64,000 nucleotides of DNA from an uncultured Cohaesibacter sp. (GTDB taxonomy: Bacteria > Pseudomonadota > Alphaproteobacteria > Rhizobiales > Cohaesibacteraceae), in contig NZ_OY762905.1 of NCBI RefSeq assembly GCF_963666525.1, positions 1,240,001-1,304,000 of the forward strand, written 5' to 3'. Made by a program: the position numbers and the translations under genes. The stretch's first letter is position 1. Each line of letters starts with the position of its first letter. The notes beneath the pieces were generated by a model. It did not search any database. It had not been told where the DNA came from and saw only the letters and a program-made list of their open reading frames with translations. Below, piece by piece: positions 28,247 to 37,001 of this stretch.

Positions 28247-29404
28247 ATGGCGCTACACTTTTCAACGGATGAATTCAAAAGCCGCAAGGCCGCACTTCTG
28301 GCGAAAATGGCTGACCGCAAGCTGGATGCCATGCTGATCTTCGCGCAGGAAACCATGTATTGGTTGACCGGCTACGACACGACGGGGTTCAACCTGTTCC
28401 AGTGTCTGGTGCTGCGCAAGGACGGCAGCACCGACCTGCTGACCCGATCTGCCGATATACGTCAGGCCCGGATGACCTCCAACATCGACGAGGTTCACAT
28501 CTGGGCTGACCGCAAGAAGAAGAAAGCCTCCCCCGCCGTACAGCTGCGCGGACTGCTGGAAGAGCTGGACCTTCTGGGCTGCCGTATCGGCATCGAATAT
28601 GACGCCCATGGGCTGACCGGCAAGGACGCCAAGACCCTTGATGATTCCCTCAAGTCCTTTGCCGACACCGAAGACGCCTCGCGCATCATTCCGCCGTTGC
28701 GAGCCATCAAGTCCGGGGCCGAAATCGCCTATGTGCGCAGAGCAGCCGAACTCACGGACCTCGCCTTCAACGAAGCTCTGCCGTTGATCAAGGCCGACGC
28801 GGACGAAGGCAAGATTCTGGCCACCATGCAGGGCGTCATTCTGGAACATGGCGGAGACTATCCGGCCAATCATTTCACCATCGGCTCTGCCGAATCCGCC
28901 CTGCTGTGCCGCTACAAGACAGGCCGACGCACCCTCGATGCCCAGGACCAGCTGACACTGGAATGGTCCGGAGCCTTCCGCCACTATCACGCCCCGGCAA
29001 TGCGTACCCTTGTCATTGGTCGGCCCTCTGCCCGTCATCAGGAACTGTTCGAGATCGCAAGGGAAGCCCTGCTGGCCGTGGAAAAGGTCATGCGACCCGG
29101 CCATGTCATTGGCGACATCTTCGATGAACACGCCCGGGTGATCGATGAAATGGGGGCCCACTCCCATCGCCTCAACGCCTGTGGCTACAGTGTCGGCGCC
29201 CGTTTTGCTCCCAACTGGATGGATTGGCCGTTGATCTATAGGGGCAACGAATTTGCCATCTGCCCACACATGACGCTGTTTGCCCACATGATCATCATGG
29301 ACAGTGAGCAGAATGTCGCCATGACACTTGGCCAGACCTATCTGACGACCGAAGCAGAGCCGGAATCACTCTCCAGCCTGCCAATCGAGCTCATCGTCCG
29401 GTAA
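28247..29404 (+). CDS. M24B creatinase-like protein lacking the metal ligands
   Basis: A 385-residue protein with the two-domain layout of M24B proteins: a creatinase N-terminal domain (residues 1-150, with ETMYWLTGYDTTGFN) and a pita-bread domain (from about 155, RAIKSGAEIAYVRRAAELTD). The five metal ligands of aminopeptidase P appear lost. At the first site DxG becomes LEWSG (Glu239), the partner aspartate is Pro250 in YHAPAMRT, the histidine block reads ACGYSVGA, and both glutamates are replaced (FAHMII, LGQTYLTT). Metal-free creatinase and the ectoine hydrolase DoeA share such changes, so hydrolysis of a C-N bond in a small osmolyte or guanidino compound is possible. GAGGAG lies six bases before the ATG. 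The gene is 47 bases after pgeF. Confidence 0.8.
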   Translation: MALHFSTDEFKSRKAALLAKMADRKLDAMLIFAQETMYWLTGYDTTGFNLFQCLVLRKDGSTDLLTRSADIRQARMTSNIDEVHIWADRKKKKASPAVQLRGLLEELDLLGCRIGIEYDAHGLTGKDAKTLDDSLKSFADTEDASRIIPPLRAIKSGAEIAYVRRAAELTDLAFNEALPLIKADADEGKILATMQGVILEHGGDYPANHFTIGSAESALLCRYKTGRRTLDAQDQLTLEWSGAFRHYHAPAMRTLVIGRPSARHQELFEIAREALLAVEKVMRPGHVIGDIFDEHARVIDEMGAHSHRLNACGYSVGARFAPNWMDWPLIYRGNEFAICPHMTLFAHMIIMDSEQNVAMTLGQTYLTTEAEPESLSSLPIELIVR

Positions 29405-29579
29405 CTTTTTATTCTTCTTAAAGAAGAGTTAAAACAAATCCTGTTTGATAGGGACACAACGCAACAGGAAAGCTTTTCGCGTGTCTGGTGACAGCCGCGA
29501 AAGCGGCTTGTTGTCGTTTCGCCAATGAGGCATTTGGCGTGAACGACGACGAGAGCACAAAAATGCGGAGTGATGAAAC

Positions 29580-30230
29580 ATGCAAGACAAGCACCTGGCT
29601 TTGGTTGGCAGATTTTCCGCGATGGCTTCTCTGGCGATGCTTCTGGCAGCTTGTGCCGGTGGAGGCGCGCCAACGCCTCCCGGAAGAATCGGCGACACGC
29701 CTCCCTCCATTCTGGAAAGCCTGCCCCCGGCAGATGGCGACATCGGCGCCACGGACCAGACCGACCCTGCCTTCCCGCCGACGTCCGACACCACGGGCCT
29801 GCCGCCAGCCTCCAGCATTCCGGGCACCCCGGCGGCTGGTCAGATGACCCAATATCAGGCACCGGCTTCCAAGGCGATGCTGACCTTTGAACCGATGGTC
29901 GGAGCACCGAATACCGTCGCCCGTGAGCTGTCCAAGGCGCTCGGCCTCAGGGTGGCGCAACAAGCGCTGCCGGTCGTAACCCGGTCCGACCCCAAGGTCA
30001 CCCATCGCGTCAAGGGATATTTTTCGGCCAGCCAGTCCGGCTCGGACTGTGTGGTCTCCTATGTCTGGGACATTTTCGACGCCAAGGGCAAGCGGGTAAA
30101 CCGCATCACCGGAAGCCAGAAGGCCCAGATGGTCTCCAACGACCCCTGGGACAGCGTAACCGGTCCGGTTCTGGATCAAGTGGCCATCGACACCGCCGCC
30201 AAGCTCAAAAGCTGGCACGCCAGCATCTAG
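29580..30230 (+). CDS. Hypothetical lipoprotein
   Basis: A 216-residue lipoprotein with a lipobox at LAACAGG (cysteine near residue 25) after a hydrophobic stretch (MASLAMLLAAC). A proline/threonine/glycine-rich linker (about residues 30-95) probably spans from the membrane to a C-terminal domain with TFEPMVGAPNTVARELSKAL, HRVKGYFSASQSGSDCVV and SYVWDIFDAKGKRVNRITG. The domain looks like a small alpha/beta fold related to lipoproteins that bind or sense in the periplasm, with no name I can assign. GGAGTGA precedes the ATG; a terminator follows. It is a single gene. Confidence 0.7.
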   Translation: MQDKHLALVGRFSAMASLAMLLAACAGGGAPTPPGRIGDTPPSILESLPPADGDIGATDQTDPAFPPTSDTTGLPPASSIPGTPAAGQMTQYQAPASKAMLTFEPMVGAPNTVARELSKALGLRVAQQALPVVTRSDPKVTHRVKGYFSASQSGSDCVVSYVWDIFDAKGKRVNRITGSQKAQMVSNDPWDSVTGPVLDQVAIDTAAKLKSWHASI

Positions 30231-30255
30231 TCATAAAGACGGATGATAGAACATG

Positions 30256-30296
30256 AAAGCCGTGGTCTGCCCAACAAGCAGAGCACGGCTTTTTTC
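30256..30296 (+). terminator. Rho-independent terminator of the lipoprotein gene
   Basis: AAAGCCGTGGTCTGC and GCAGAGCACGGCTT pair with one mismatch around a seven-base loop, followed by six T. Confidence 0.85.
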
Positions 30297-30541
30297 CTTC
30301 AAGCAATTCAAGAAATTCTGCATATTTTTTAAGCAAAATGAACAATATATAGGCAACATTGCCATATATACCTAAGCAACAATCCAAAGATTTAGAATTT
30401 TTCAAAGTTATTTTTCATTTTTATCTTCATAATATGCGACAAAACGCCTCGTTATTGTCGATATAAAAATTATTAACCACAATTAAAAACAACAAAAATA
30501 CCATTCCCCAAAATAGATAAATTTCCTAGGGGACTGGAATA
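30297..30541. other. AT-rich leader of the Amt-MCP gene
   Basis: About 245 bases rich in A and T with no frame of note (with the terminator, over 300 bases lack a gene). I looked for a sigma-54 type TGGC-N9-TTGC promoter, which often controls ammonium transport genes, and saw none. Confidence 0.45.
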
Positions 30542-33025
30542 ATGAAATACTGCTTCCTATTCAAACGCAGTCTAATAAATCTCGTTCACGTAAGTAGTAT
30601 AACGCTATTATTTGTTACTTTTTTATTATCAGCAAGTTCCGCCTTTGCTGATCCTGCCCTTGAGGCACGCATAGCCGAGCTGGAGAACCAGATCGCCCGG
30701 GGCATAGAAGCACAGCAGATCAATTCCAACCATATCTGGACCATGACTGCGGCTGCCCTTGTGCTGTTGATGCAGGTCGGCTTCCTGCTTCTGGAAGGCG
30801 GCATGGTACGATCCAAGAACTCCATCAACGTTGCCCAGAAAAACATCCTCGACCTTCTGATTTCGGTCTCCCTGTTCTATCTCATCGGCTTTGGACTGAT
30901 GTTCGGCGCCAGCATGGGCGGTTGGGTAGGCTGGGAAACCAGCCTGTTTGCCTGGGACTCCTTCCCGGACTGGAATTACACATTCTTCGTCTTTCAGGCT
31001 GTATTCGTAGGCACCTCGGCCACCATCGTTTCGGGCGCAGTCGCCGAGCGCATGACCTTTACTGGTTATCTGGCCAGTTCCGTGCTCATCTCCATGATCA
31101 TCTATCCGGTCTTTGGCCACTGGGCCTGGGGCAACCTGCTTGAAGGCGACAACACCGCCTGGCTGGCCGACAAGGGCTTCATCGACTTTGCCGGTTCGAC
31201 TGTGGTCCATTCCGTCGGCGCATGGGTTGCGCTGGCTGGCATCATCATCATCGGGCCGCGCCTTGGGCGGTTCAACAAGAACGGTTCGGTCAACAAGATT
31301 CAGGGCTATTCCATCGTGCTGGCCTCGGCCGGTGCCATCATCCTGCTGTTTGGCTGGATCGGTTTCAACGGCGGCTCCACCACGGCCGGCACTCCGGATT
31401 TCGCCCGCATCGTTGCCAATACGCTACTCGCAGCCGTCTTCGGCGGCACCGTCGGCTTCCTGTTCGGCTGGGTCGTGGACGACGTCTTTGAACCGAGCCG
31501 CTCCATCAACGGCATGCTCGGCGCGCTGGTCGCCATCACCGCTGGCTGCGACGCGGTCAATCCCCACGGTGCTGTCGCCATCGGCATCATTGCCGGCATC
31601 AGCGTCTGCGTCGCCGAGGATTTCATCGCCCACAGGCTGAGACTGGACGATGTGGTCGGCGCCGTTTCGGTTCATGGCGTGGGCGGTGCTCTCGGCACCC
31701 TGCTCGTGGCTCCCTTTGCGATCGACAGCAAGCTGGCCGCAGGCTCGCGCCTTGATCAGTTCCTCGTGCAGGGTCAGGCCGTTCTCATCTGCTTCTGCTG
31801 GGCCTTCTCCATGGCTTTCGTCATGTTCAAGCTCATCGACCTGGTTGTCGGTCTGCGCGTCAGCGTCGAAGACGAACTCCAGGGTCTCAACATCGCCGAG
31901 CATGGAGCATCCCTTGGCACCGGCGAATTGCAGCGCAAGCTCATCGAGATGACAGAAGGCACCTGCGACCTGACCAGCCGCTTTGACGAAACCTCGGGGG
32001 ATGAAATGGGCGAACTGGCCCAGGTGATCAACCCTTTCGTCAACAAGGTCCATCACCTCGTCTCCGAAATCTCGAAGCAGGCGGTGGCCGTCGATGAAAC
32101 CTCGCAGAATCTGGTCGAGATCTCACAGGAATTCACCAGCAACTCGCAGATGCTGGCCAACCATTCCAGCAGCATGCACAATGTGGTCTCTGGCGTAGAA
32201 ACCCGCATCGGCTCGACCAAGGACATCTCCAGCCAAATGGCACGCTACGGTGAGGAAATCGTCGCCTCAGCCAGAAACATGTCGGACGAGATCCGCGAGG
32301 TGTCCGCGACAGTTGGCGACCTTGCCCATTCCGTTCAGGCCATCGCATCCAACGCCGACAACGCTTCTGAAATCTCGTTGAAGGCAGCAAACCTGTCGGA
32401 AAACGCCAACCGGACGATGGAGGCGCTGGTTGCTGCCTCCAAGGAGATCGACGTCGTCGTCCAGTTCATCATGAGCGTGGCCAATCAGACCAACCTGCTG
32501 GCCCTCAACGCCACCATCGAGGCCTCACGCGCCGGAGATGCCGGCAAGGGCTTTGCCGTCGTCGCCGATGAAGTCAAACAGCTGGCGGTCCAGACGTCCA
32601 AGGCGGTCGAGGAAATCCAGGCCAAGGTCACGCGCATCCAGAATGGCTCGAACAGTGCCCAGACCGGCATCGACGAGGTCTCCAAGATCATTCTGGCCAT
32701 TCGGGAAGGCGTGGAAACCATCCGCGAGACGACTCACCAGCAGAGTCTTTCGACCTCCAACATTGCCCAGAGCACGTCGCACATCAGCAGCATGGCCGAG
32801 AACATGACGCAGCGGATCACCGGCCTGTCGACGGGGATTGGCGAGATCTCTCTGGCAGCCACCGACATGTCCTCCGCATCCTCCGGCCTGTCGGAAACCA
32901 GCCTGATCCTCAATGAACGGGCCAGGAGCGGAGAAACCAATGCCAGCCAGACAAGAGACCGGGCAAAGTCGCTCAAGACCGTATCGCAGAGCCTCGTGCA
33001 GTCGGTCGCAGAATTCAAGGTGTAG
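30542..33025 (+). CDS. Ammonium transporter (Amt) fused to a methyl-accepting chemotaxis signalling domain
   Basis: An 827-residue fusion. Residues 1-37 are a signal-like segment ending SSAFA. Residues about 62-437 are an eleven-helix Amt/Rh channel with the E. coli AmtB functional residues in place: Phe151 and Phe155 in FVFQAVFVG, Trp196 in HWAWGN, Asp215 and His223 in DFAGSTVVHS, Phe275 and Ser279 in GFNGGS, and His378 in VHGVGG. Residues about 459-510 look like a HAMP domain (CDLTSRFDETSGDEMGELA). Residues 511-827 are a chemoreceptor cytoplasmic domain with the hairpin tip VANQTNLLALNATIEASRAG and FAVVADEVKQLA. There is no C-terminal CheR/CheB pentapeptide and no glnK neighbour. Likely role: ammonium sensing that feeds CheA directly; whether it conducts is unknown. 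Confidence 0.96.
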   Translation: MKYCFLFKRSLINLVHVSSITLLFVTFLLSASSAFADPALEARIAELENQIARGIEAQQINSNHIWTMTAAALVLLMQVGFLLLEGGMVRSKNSINVAQKNILDLLISVSLFYLIGFGLMFGASMGGWVGWETSLFAWDSFPDWNYTFFVFQAVFVGTSATIVSGAVAERMTFTGYLASSVLISMIIYPVFGHWAWGNLLEGDNTAWLADKGFIDFAGSTVVHSVGAWVALAGIIIIGPRLGRFNKNGSVNKIQGYSIVLASAGAIILLFGWIGFNGGSTTAGTPDFARIVANTLLAAVFGGTVGFLFGWVVDDVFEPSRSINGMLGALVAITAGCDAVNPHGAVAIGIIAGISVCVAEDFIAHRLRLDDVVGAVSVHGVGGALGTLLVAPFAIDSKLAAGSRLDQFLVQGQAVLICFCWAFSMAFVMFKLIDLVVGLRVSVEDELQGLNIAEHGASLGTGELQRKLIEMTEGTCDLTSRFDETSGDEMGELAQVINPFVNKVHHLVSEISKQAVAVDETSQNLVEISQEFTSNSQMLANHSSSMHNVVSGVETRIGSTKDISSQMARYGEEIVASARNMSDEIREVSATVGDLAHSVQAIASNADNASEISLKAANLSENANRTMEALVAASKEIDVVVQFIMSVANQTNLLALNATIEASRAGDAGKGFAVVADEVKQLAVQTSKAVEEIQAKVTRIQNGSNSAQTGIDEVSKIILAIREGVETIRETTHQQSLSTSNIAQSTSHISSMAENMTQRITGLSTGIGEISLAATDMSSASSGLSETSLILNERARSGETNASQTRDRAKSLKTVSQSLVQSVAEFKV

Positions 33026-33061
33026 AGCCCTTCCGAATAGAAAGGCTTAAGACTTTTCTAT

Positions 33062-33098
33062 ACCACCCGGCGCCATCAGGGCCGGGTGGTGTTTTTTT
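33062..33098 (+). terminator. Rho-independent terminator of the Amt-MCP gene
   Basis: ACCACCCGGC (33062-33071) pairs with GCCGGGTGGT (33081-33090), followed by G and seven T. Confidence 0.9.
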
Positions 33099-33357
33099 GA
33101 GCGACTTTTCTGAAAAAAATGCACGGATGCACGTCACATAAACTTTACAATATGGGGGTTCCTTGTTTACAAGGCCCGTAGACTATTTCGCATCCTCCAG
33201 GAACGCGGCATCCACTCCACTCAATTTCTATCGATCAGTTTTTCAACTGTTGAAGCCTTCAATCGTTGAAAAGAAGATTGATCAATAGGGGCGCATAGGA
33301 GCCAACCCCCCGACCAACGGCTCCCCCAATCTTGCGAAGCGACAGGGCACAAGGTTC
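33099..33357. other. Leader region of prs
   Basis: About 260 bases (over 300 without a gene when the terminator is counted). It probably carries the prs promoter; TTTACA and TTGTTT elements occur around 33143-33168 but no well-spaced -10 is clear. No gene seen. Confidence 0.4.
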
Positions 33358-34290
33358 ATGAAACTTCTCGCCGGCAATTCCAATCCGACTCTCACAAAAC
33401 GCATTGCCGATTATCTCGGCATTGAAATCAGCGACGTTTCCGTAAGACGATTTGCGGATCAGGAAATTTTCATCGAGGTCCACGAAAATGTACGTGGTCA
33501 GGATGTCTTCGTGGTTCAGCCCACCTCCTACCCCGCAAACGACCATCTGATGGAACTGCTGATTCTGATCGACGCACTGCGCCGTGCTTCGGCTCGCCGC
33601 ATCACGGCAGTGGTTCCCTATTTCGGTTATGCACGTCAGGACCGCAAACCGGGTCCCAGAACACCGATTTCGGCCAAGCTGGTCGCCAACCTGATTTCCA
33701 ACGCCGGAGCCGATCGTGTTCTGACGCTCGACCTGCATGCAGCCCAGATTCAGGGCTTCTTCGACATCCCGACTGACAACCTCTATGCCGCTCCGGTCTT
33801 CTCGCGTGACATTCTCGAACGCAACGAAGTCGAAGACGTCATGGTTGTTTCTCCCGACGTCGGCGGCGTGGTTCGTGCCCGTGCATTGGCAAAACGCATC
33901 GGCGCCCCGCTCTCCATCGTCGACAAGCGCCGTGAACGCGCAGGCGAATCCGAAGTGATGAACATCATCGGCGACGTAACGGGCCGCAACTGCGTGCTGG
34001 TCGACGACATCATCGATTCCGGTGGCACCTTGTGCAACGCGGCCGAAGCGTTGATCAACAAGGGCGCGGCATCCGTGACCGCCTACATCACCCACGGCGT
34101 TCTGTCCGGTGGCGCGGTCGCTCGCATCACCTCGTCCAAACTGCGTGAACTGGTGATCACAGATTCCATCGAACCGACAGAAGCGGTTCTGAACGCCCAC
34201 AACATCCGCGTTCTAAGCGTCGCCAACCTGCTCGGCGAAGCCATCTCCCGCACGGCCAACGAACAGTCGGTCTCGTCCCTGTTCGACTAA
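33358..34290 (+). CDS. prs: Ribose-phosphate pyrophosphokinase
   Basis: Prs makes PRPP from ribose 5-phosphate and ATP, the shared precursor of purines, pyrimidines, histidine, tryptophan and NAD. The class I enzyme motifs are all present: [53 protein letters not shown] (ATP loop), [14 protein letters not shown] with the metal-binding DLH, and the PRPP-binding loop [17 protein letters not shown]. The 310 residues are the expected length. It supplies substrate for Apt, encoded at 52.4 kb. It is a single gene with a terminator behind it. Confidence 0.97.
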   Translation: MKLLAGNSNPTLTKRIADYLGIEISDVSVRRFADQEIFIEVHENVRGQDVFVVQPTSYPANDHLMELLILIDALRRASARRITAVVPYFGYARQDRKPGPRTPISAKLVANLISNAGADRVLTLDLHAAQIQGFFDIPTDNLYAAPVFSRDILERNEVEDVMVVSPDVGGVVRARALAKRIGAPLSIVDKRRERAGESEVMNIIGDVTGRNCVLVDDIIDSGGTLCNAAEALINKGAASVTAYITHGVLSGGAVARITSSKLRELVITDSIEPTEAVLNAHNIRVLSVANLLGEAISRTANEQSVSSLFD

Positions 34291-34390
34291 GGCCTTTGCT
34301 CCGCGAAGATCTGCGGAAGAAGGAAGGCACTCAAGTCAAAGGGCGACAGGTGCCCTGCCCGGCGCCCCACCGATAGCCCGAAACAAAACA

Positions 34391-34426
34391 AGCCCGCAGC
34401 GTTCCCCAACGCTGCGGGCTTTTGTT
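34391..34426 (+). terminator. Rho-independent terminator of prs
   Basis: AGCCCGCAGCGTT and AACGCTGCGGGCT form a 13-bp stem with a short CCCC loop, followed by TTTGTTTTC. Because A-rich sequence precedes it, it could also act leftward. Confidence 0.9.
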
Positions 34427-34600
34427 TTCTTTTGCCGCTATAACGAGCCCTTTCGCCAGCAGCCAAGAAACGTGGTCTCCGCCTGCCCCCACTCCTTGCC
34501 GTCCGTCGCTCTATCGACATTGCGCACAAAATGCATATACTGGGCATAATTAAGTAAATTTACTAATACGGAGAGATGCAACGACCATAGGGAGACAACG
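34427..34600. other. Leader region of the PLP decarboxylase gene
   Basis: Together with the prs terminator, about 310 bases lack a gene. The right end is AT-rich and holds a possible weak promoter (TTGCGC near 34520 with CATAAT near 34545) and a palindrome at 34553-34564. Confidence 0.4.
34553..34564. promoter_or_regulatory. 12-bp perfect palindrome before the decarboxylase gene
   Basis: AGTAAATTTACT reads the same on both strands and lies 36 bases before the start codon, just after a possible -10 box. It could be an operator for an unlinked regulator. Being AT-rich, it may also be chance. Confidence 0.3.
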
Positions 34601-36064
34601 ATGAATAATCAGAAGATGGATACACTTGAAGAAACCCTCGATCCGCTTGACTGGAAAGCACTTCAAGACCTAGCACATCATATTGTCGACGACGCCGTTG
34701 CTCATATCAAAGACGTTCGAACCAGACCGGTCTGGCAGGAAATGCCTGCAGACGTTCGAGTATCGTTCACCCAACCAGCCCCTTTGCAGCCAAAACCCCT
34801 TTCAGACATTTATGCCGAGCTGAAAGAAACCCTACTACCCTACTCCATGGGCAACATTCATCCCCGCTTCTGGATGTGGTTTATGGGCTCCGGCAGCTTT
34901 ACCGGCGCGTTGGCCGAGTTTCTGGCCTCCGTTGACGGGTCCAACCTGGGAGCGGGCAATACCTCCGCGGCACTCATTGATCGACAGGTCGTCAATTGGC
35001 TCAAGCAGATGATGGGTTTCCCAGAGAGCGCCAGCGGTACACTCGTCAGTGGCGGCTCCATGGCCAACATCATCGGCCTGACCACGGCACGCAATGCGAT
35101 GGCAGGCATCGATGTTCGGGCGGAGGGGATTACCGCGCTACCGAAACAGCTGCGGTTTTACGCATCGGATCAGGTCCACAGTTGTCATCAGCAGGCTGTC
35201 GAACTTCTTGGAATGGGCAACAATGCCCTGAGGCGCGTTCCATCAAATCCGGATTTCACTATCAATATCAGCGCCCTCAAGAAAATGATCTCAGAAGACC
35301 GGTCCGCCGGACACCTTCCGGCCTGCGTGATTGCAACGGCAGGAACTGTCAACACGGGTGCCATTGATGACCTGCCCTCCATAGCAGCCCTTTGCAAGGA
35401 CGAACAGCTCTGGTTTCACGTCGATGGTTGTATCGGTGCGCTTGTTGCCATAGCACCGAAGAACCATCAGCTCGTCAATGGCATTGAAAAGGCCGATTCC
35501 CTCGCCCTTGATCCCCACAAATGGCTGCATGTGCCATTTGAAGCAGGCTGCGCCCTTATCCGCGACGCCAACACCCATCGCAACACCTTCGCCTTGCATC
35601 CAGAATATCTTGAGAACAAGCCCCGAGGGATCGCGGCAGCCGAATATCTCCACGACTACAATTTGCAAACCTCGCGGGCCTTCCGCGCCTTGAAAGTGTG
35701 GCTCGCCATCAAGGAGCAGGGTGTTGAGAAATTCGGCCGGCTGATCGATCAGAACATCGCACAGGCGCATTATCTCAGTCGATTGATCGGCAACACGGAC
35801 CAACTGCACCTGATGGCCCCCACCACGATCAATATCGTGTGCTTTCGTTATGTCCGTCCAGCAGGGACAGAGGCTAAGCTACGTGAATTGAATATGGAAA
35901 TCATGCTGCAAATGCAGGAAAGTGGCATCGCAGCGATTTCCGACACAACTGTCGAGGGACATCATTGCCTGCGGATTGCCATTTGCAACCACCGAACAAG
36001 ATATGAAGACCTTGACCTGCTGGTAGACGAGGTCTTGCGTATCGGCGATCAGTTGACCTCCTAG
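34601..36064 (+). CDS. Pyridoxal phosphate-dependent group II decarboxylase
   Basis: A 487-residue fold-type I PLP enzyme of the group II decarboxylases (aromatic amino acid, glutamate, histidine, aspartate and diaminobutyrate decarboxylases). Seen in the sequence: NIHPRFWMWFMGSGSFTG, the glycine-rich LVSGGSMANIIGLTTARN that holds the PLP phosphate, VIATAGTVNTGAIDDL, the cofactor aspartate in WFHVDGCIGA and the Schiff-base lysine in LALDPHKWLHVPFEAG. GGGAG precedes the ATG. The best guess is an aromatic-L-amino-acid-type decarboxylase, but the residues that choose the substrate cannot be judged by eye. It stands alone, without an antiporter, so an acid-resistance or siderophore role has no support. 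Confidence 0.88.
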   Translation: MNNQKMDTLEETLDPLDWKALQDLAHHIVDDAVAHIKDVRTRPVWQEMPADVRVSFTQPAPLQPKPLSDIYAELKETLLPYSMGNIHPRFWMWFMGSGSFTGALAEFLASVDGSNLGAGNTSAALIDRQVVNWLKQMMGFPESASGTLVSGGSMANIIGLTTARNAMAGIDVRAEGITALPKQLRFYASDQVHSCHQQAVELLGMGNNALRRVPSNPDFTINISALKKMISEDRSAGHLPACVIATAGTVNTGAIDDLPSIAALCKDEQLWFHVDGCIGALVAIAPKNHQLVNGIEKADSLALDPHKWLHVPFEAGCALIRDANTHRNTFALHPEYLENKPRGIAAAEYLHDYNLQTSRAFRALKVWLAIKEQGVEKFGRLIDQNIAQAHYLSRLIGNTDQLHLMAPTTINIVCFRYVRPAGTEAKLRELNMEIMLQMQESGIAAISDTTVEGHHCLRIAICNHRTRYEDLDLLVDEVLRIGDQLTS

Positions 36065-36305
36065 CGAGCACCTAGCTCAACGCATGAGCCATTCGCACAT
36101 TCTCGACGCAACACAGCCCCTCCGTAGTCTGGAATCCACCTGAATTATGCGTGGAATCCAGACCAGACGAACCAAAGCGGGAAGCAAGCCCGCTCCTGAC
36201 ACGAAAAATCGCAGATTTCTGCCTTGCCCCCGCTTGCCAATGGCCAATTGATGTCTTATAAGCCCTCCAGCTGCCTCTACACCCTTGGAGGAGTTGCAGC
36301 ACCGG

Positions 36306-36327
36306 GGCCGAATGATCGGCCTTTTTT
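36306..36327 (+). terminator. Terminator-like hairpin directly before rplY
   Basis: GGCCGA (36306-36311) and TCGGCC (36316-36321) close an ATGA loop and are followed by six T. Only eight bases separate the T-run from the AGGAG ribosome binding site of rplY. It could be an attenuator of rplY or simply end a short upstream transcript. Confidence 0.65.
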
Positions 36328-36348
36328 CTATTTTCAGGAGTATATCCA

Positions 36349-36951
36349 ATGGCTAACTTTGAGTTCAAAGCAGAACGCCGTGACCGAGCCGGTAAGGGGT
36401 CCGCTCGTGCCCTGCGTCGCGAAGGCAAGATCCCTGCAGTCATCTATGGCGACAAGAAAGACCCGATCTCTGTGGCAATTCCCTACAAGGAAACAACCCT
36501 GCAGATCCATAAAGGTGGCTTTCTGACCCACATCATCACCGTTGACGTTGACGGCGAAAAGATCCAGGTGATCCCGCGCGACTACCAGCTCGACGTTGTT
36601 CGCGACTTCCCGCTGCATGTTGACTTCCTGCGCGTTTCCAGCAGCACCAAGATTACCGTTGGTGTTCCTGTTGAATTCATCAACGAAGAAGGCTGCCCGG
36701 GTCTCAAACGCGGTGGCGCCCTCAACATCGTACGTCGCGAAGTCGAAGTCGAATGCCCGGCAACCGCTATTCCGGAATCCTTCGTATTCGACCTGAAGGA
36801 CGCAGATCTCGGCGACTCCATCCACATCTCGGCAATCACCCTGCCGGCTGGCGTGACCCCGACGATCACCGATCGCGACTTCACCATTGCTACCATCGCT
36901 GCTCCGGCCGGCTTCAACGAGCCAGCTGAAGGCGAAGCAGAAGCTGAATAA
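36349..36951 (+). CDS. rplY: 50S ribosomal protein L25 (general stress protein Ctc form)
   Basis: L25 binds 5S rRNA in the large ribosomal subunit. The 200-residue protein is the long two-domain Ctc form: the N-terminal L25 domain ([60 protein letters not shown]) and the C-terminal beta domain ([37 protein letters not shown]), with an acidic tail (GEAEAE). AGGAG precedes the ATG at 36349. A terminator-like hairpin lies right before the ribosome binding site. The pth gene follows 50 bases downstream, the usual rplY-pth-ychF order, so the three are probably one operon. Confidence 0.96.
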   Translation: MANFEFKAERRDRAGKGSARALRREGKIPAVIYGDKKDPISVAIPYKETTLQIHKGGFLTHIITVDVDGEKIQVIPRDYQLDVVRDFPLHVDFLRVSSSTKITVGVPVEFINEEGCPGLKRGGALNIVRREVEVECPATAIPESFVFDLKDADLGDSIHISAITLPAGVTPTITDRDFTIATIAAPAGFNEPAEGEAEAE

Positions 36952-37001
36952 TCGGTCCTGATTGTTCAGACCCACAAATTCGGGGTTCGGGAGGTTTCAC
37001 C

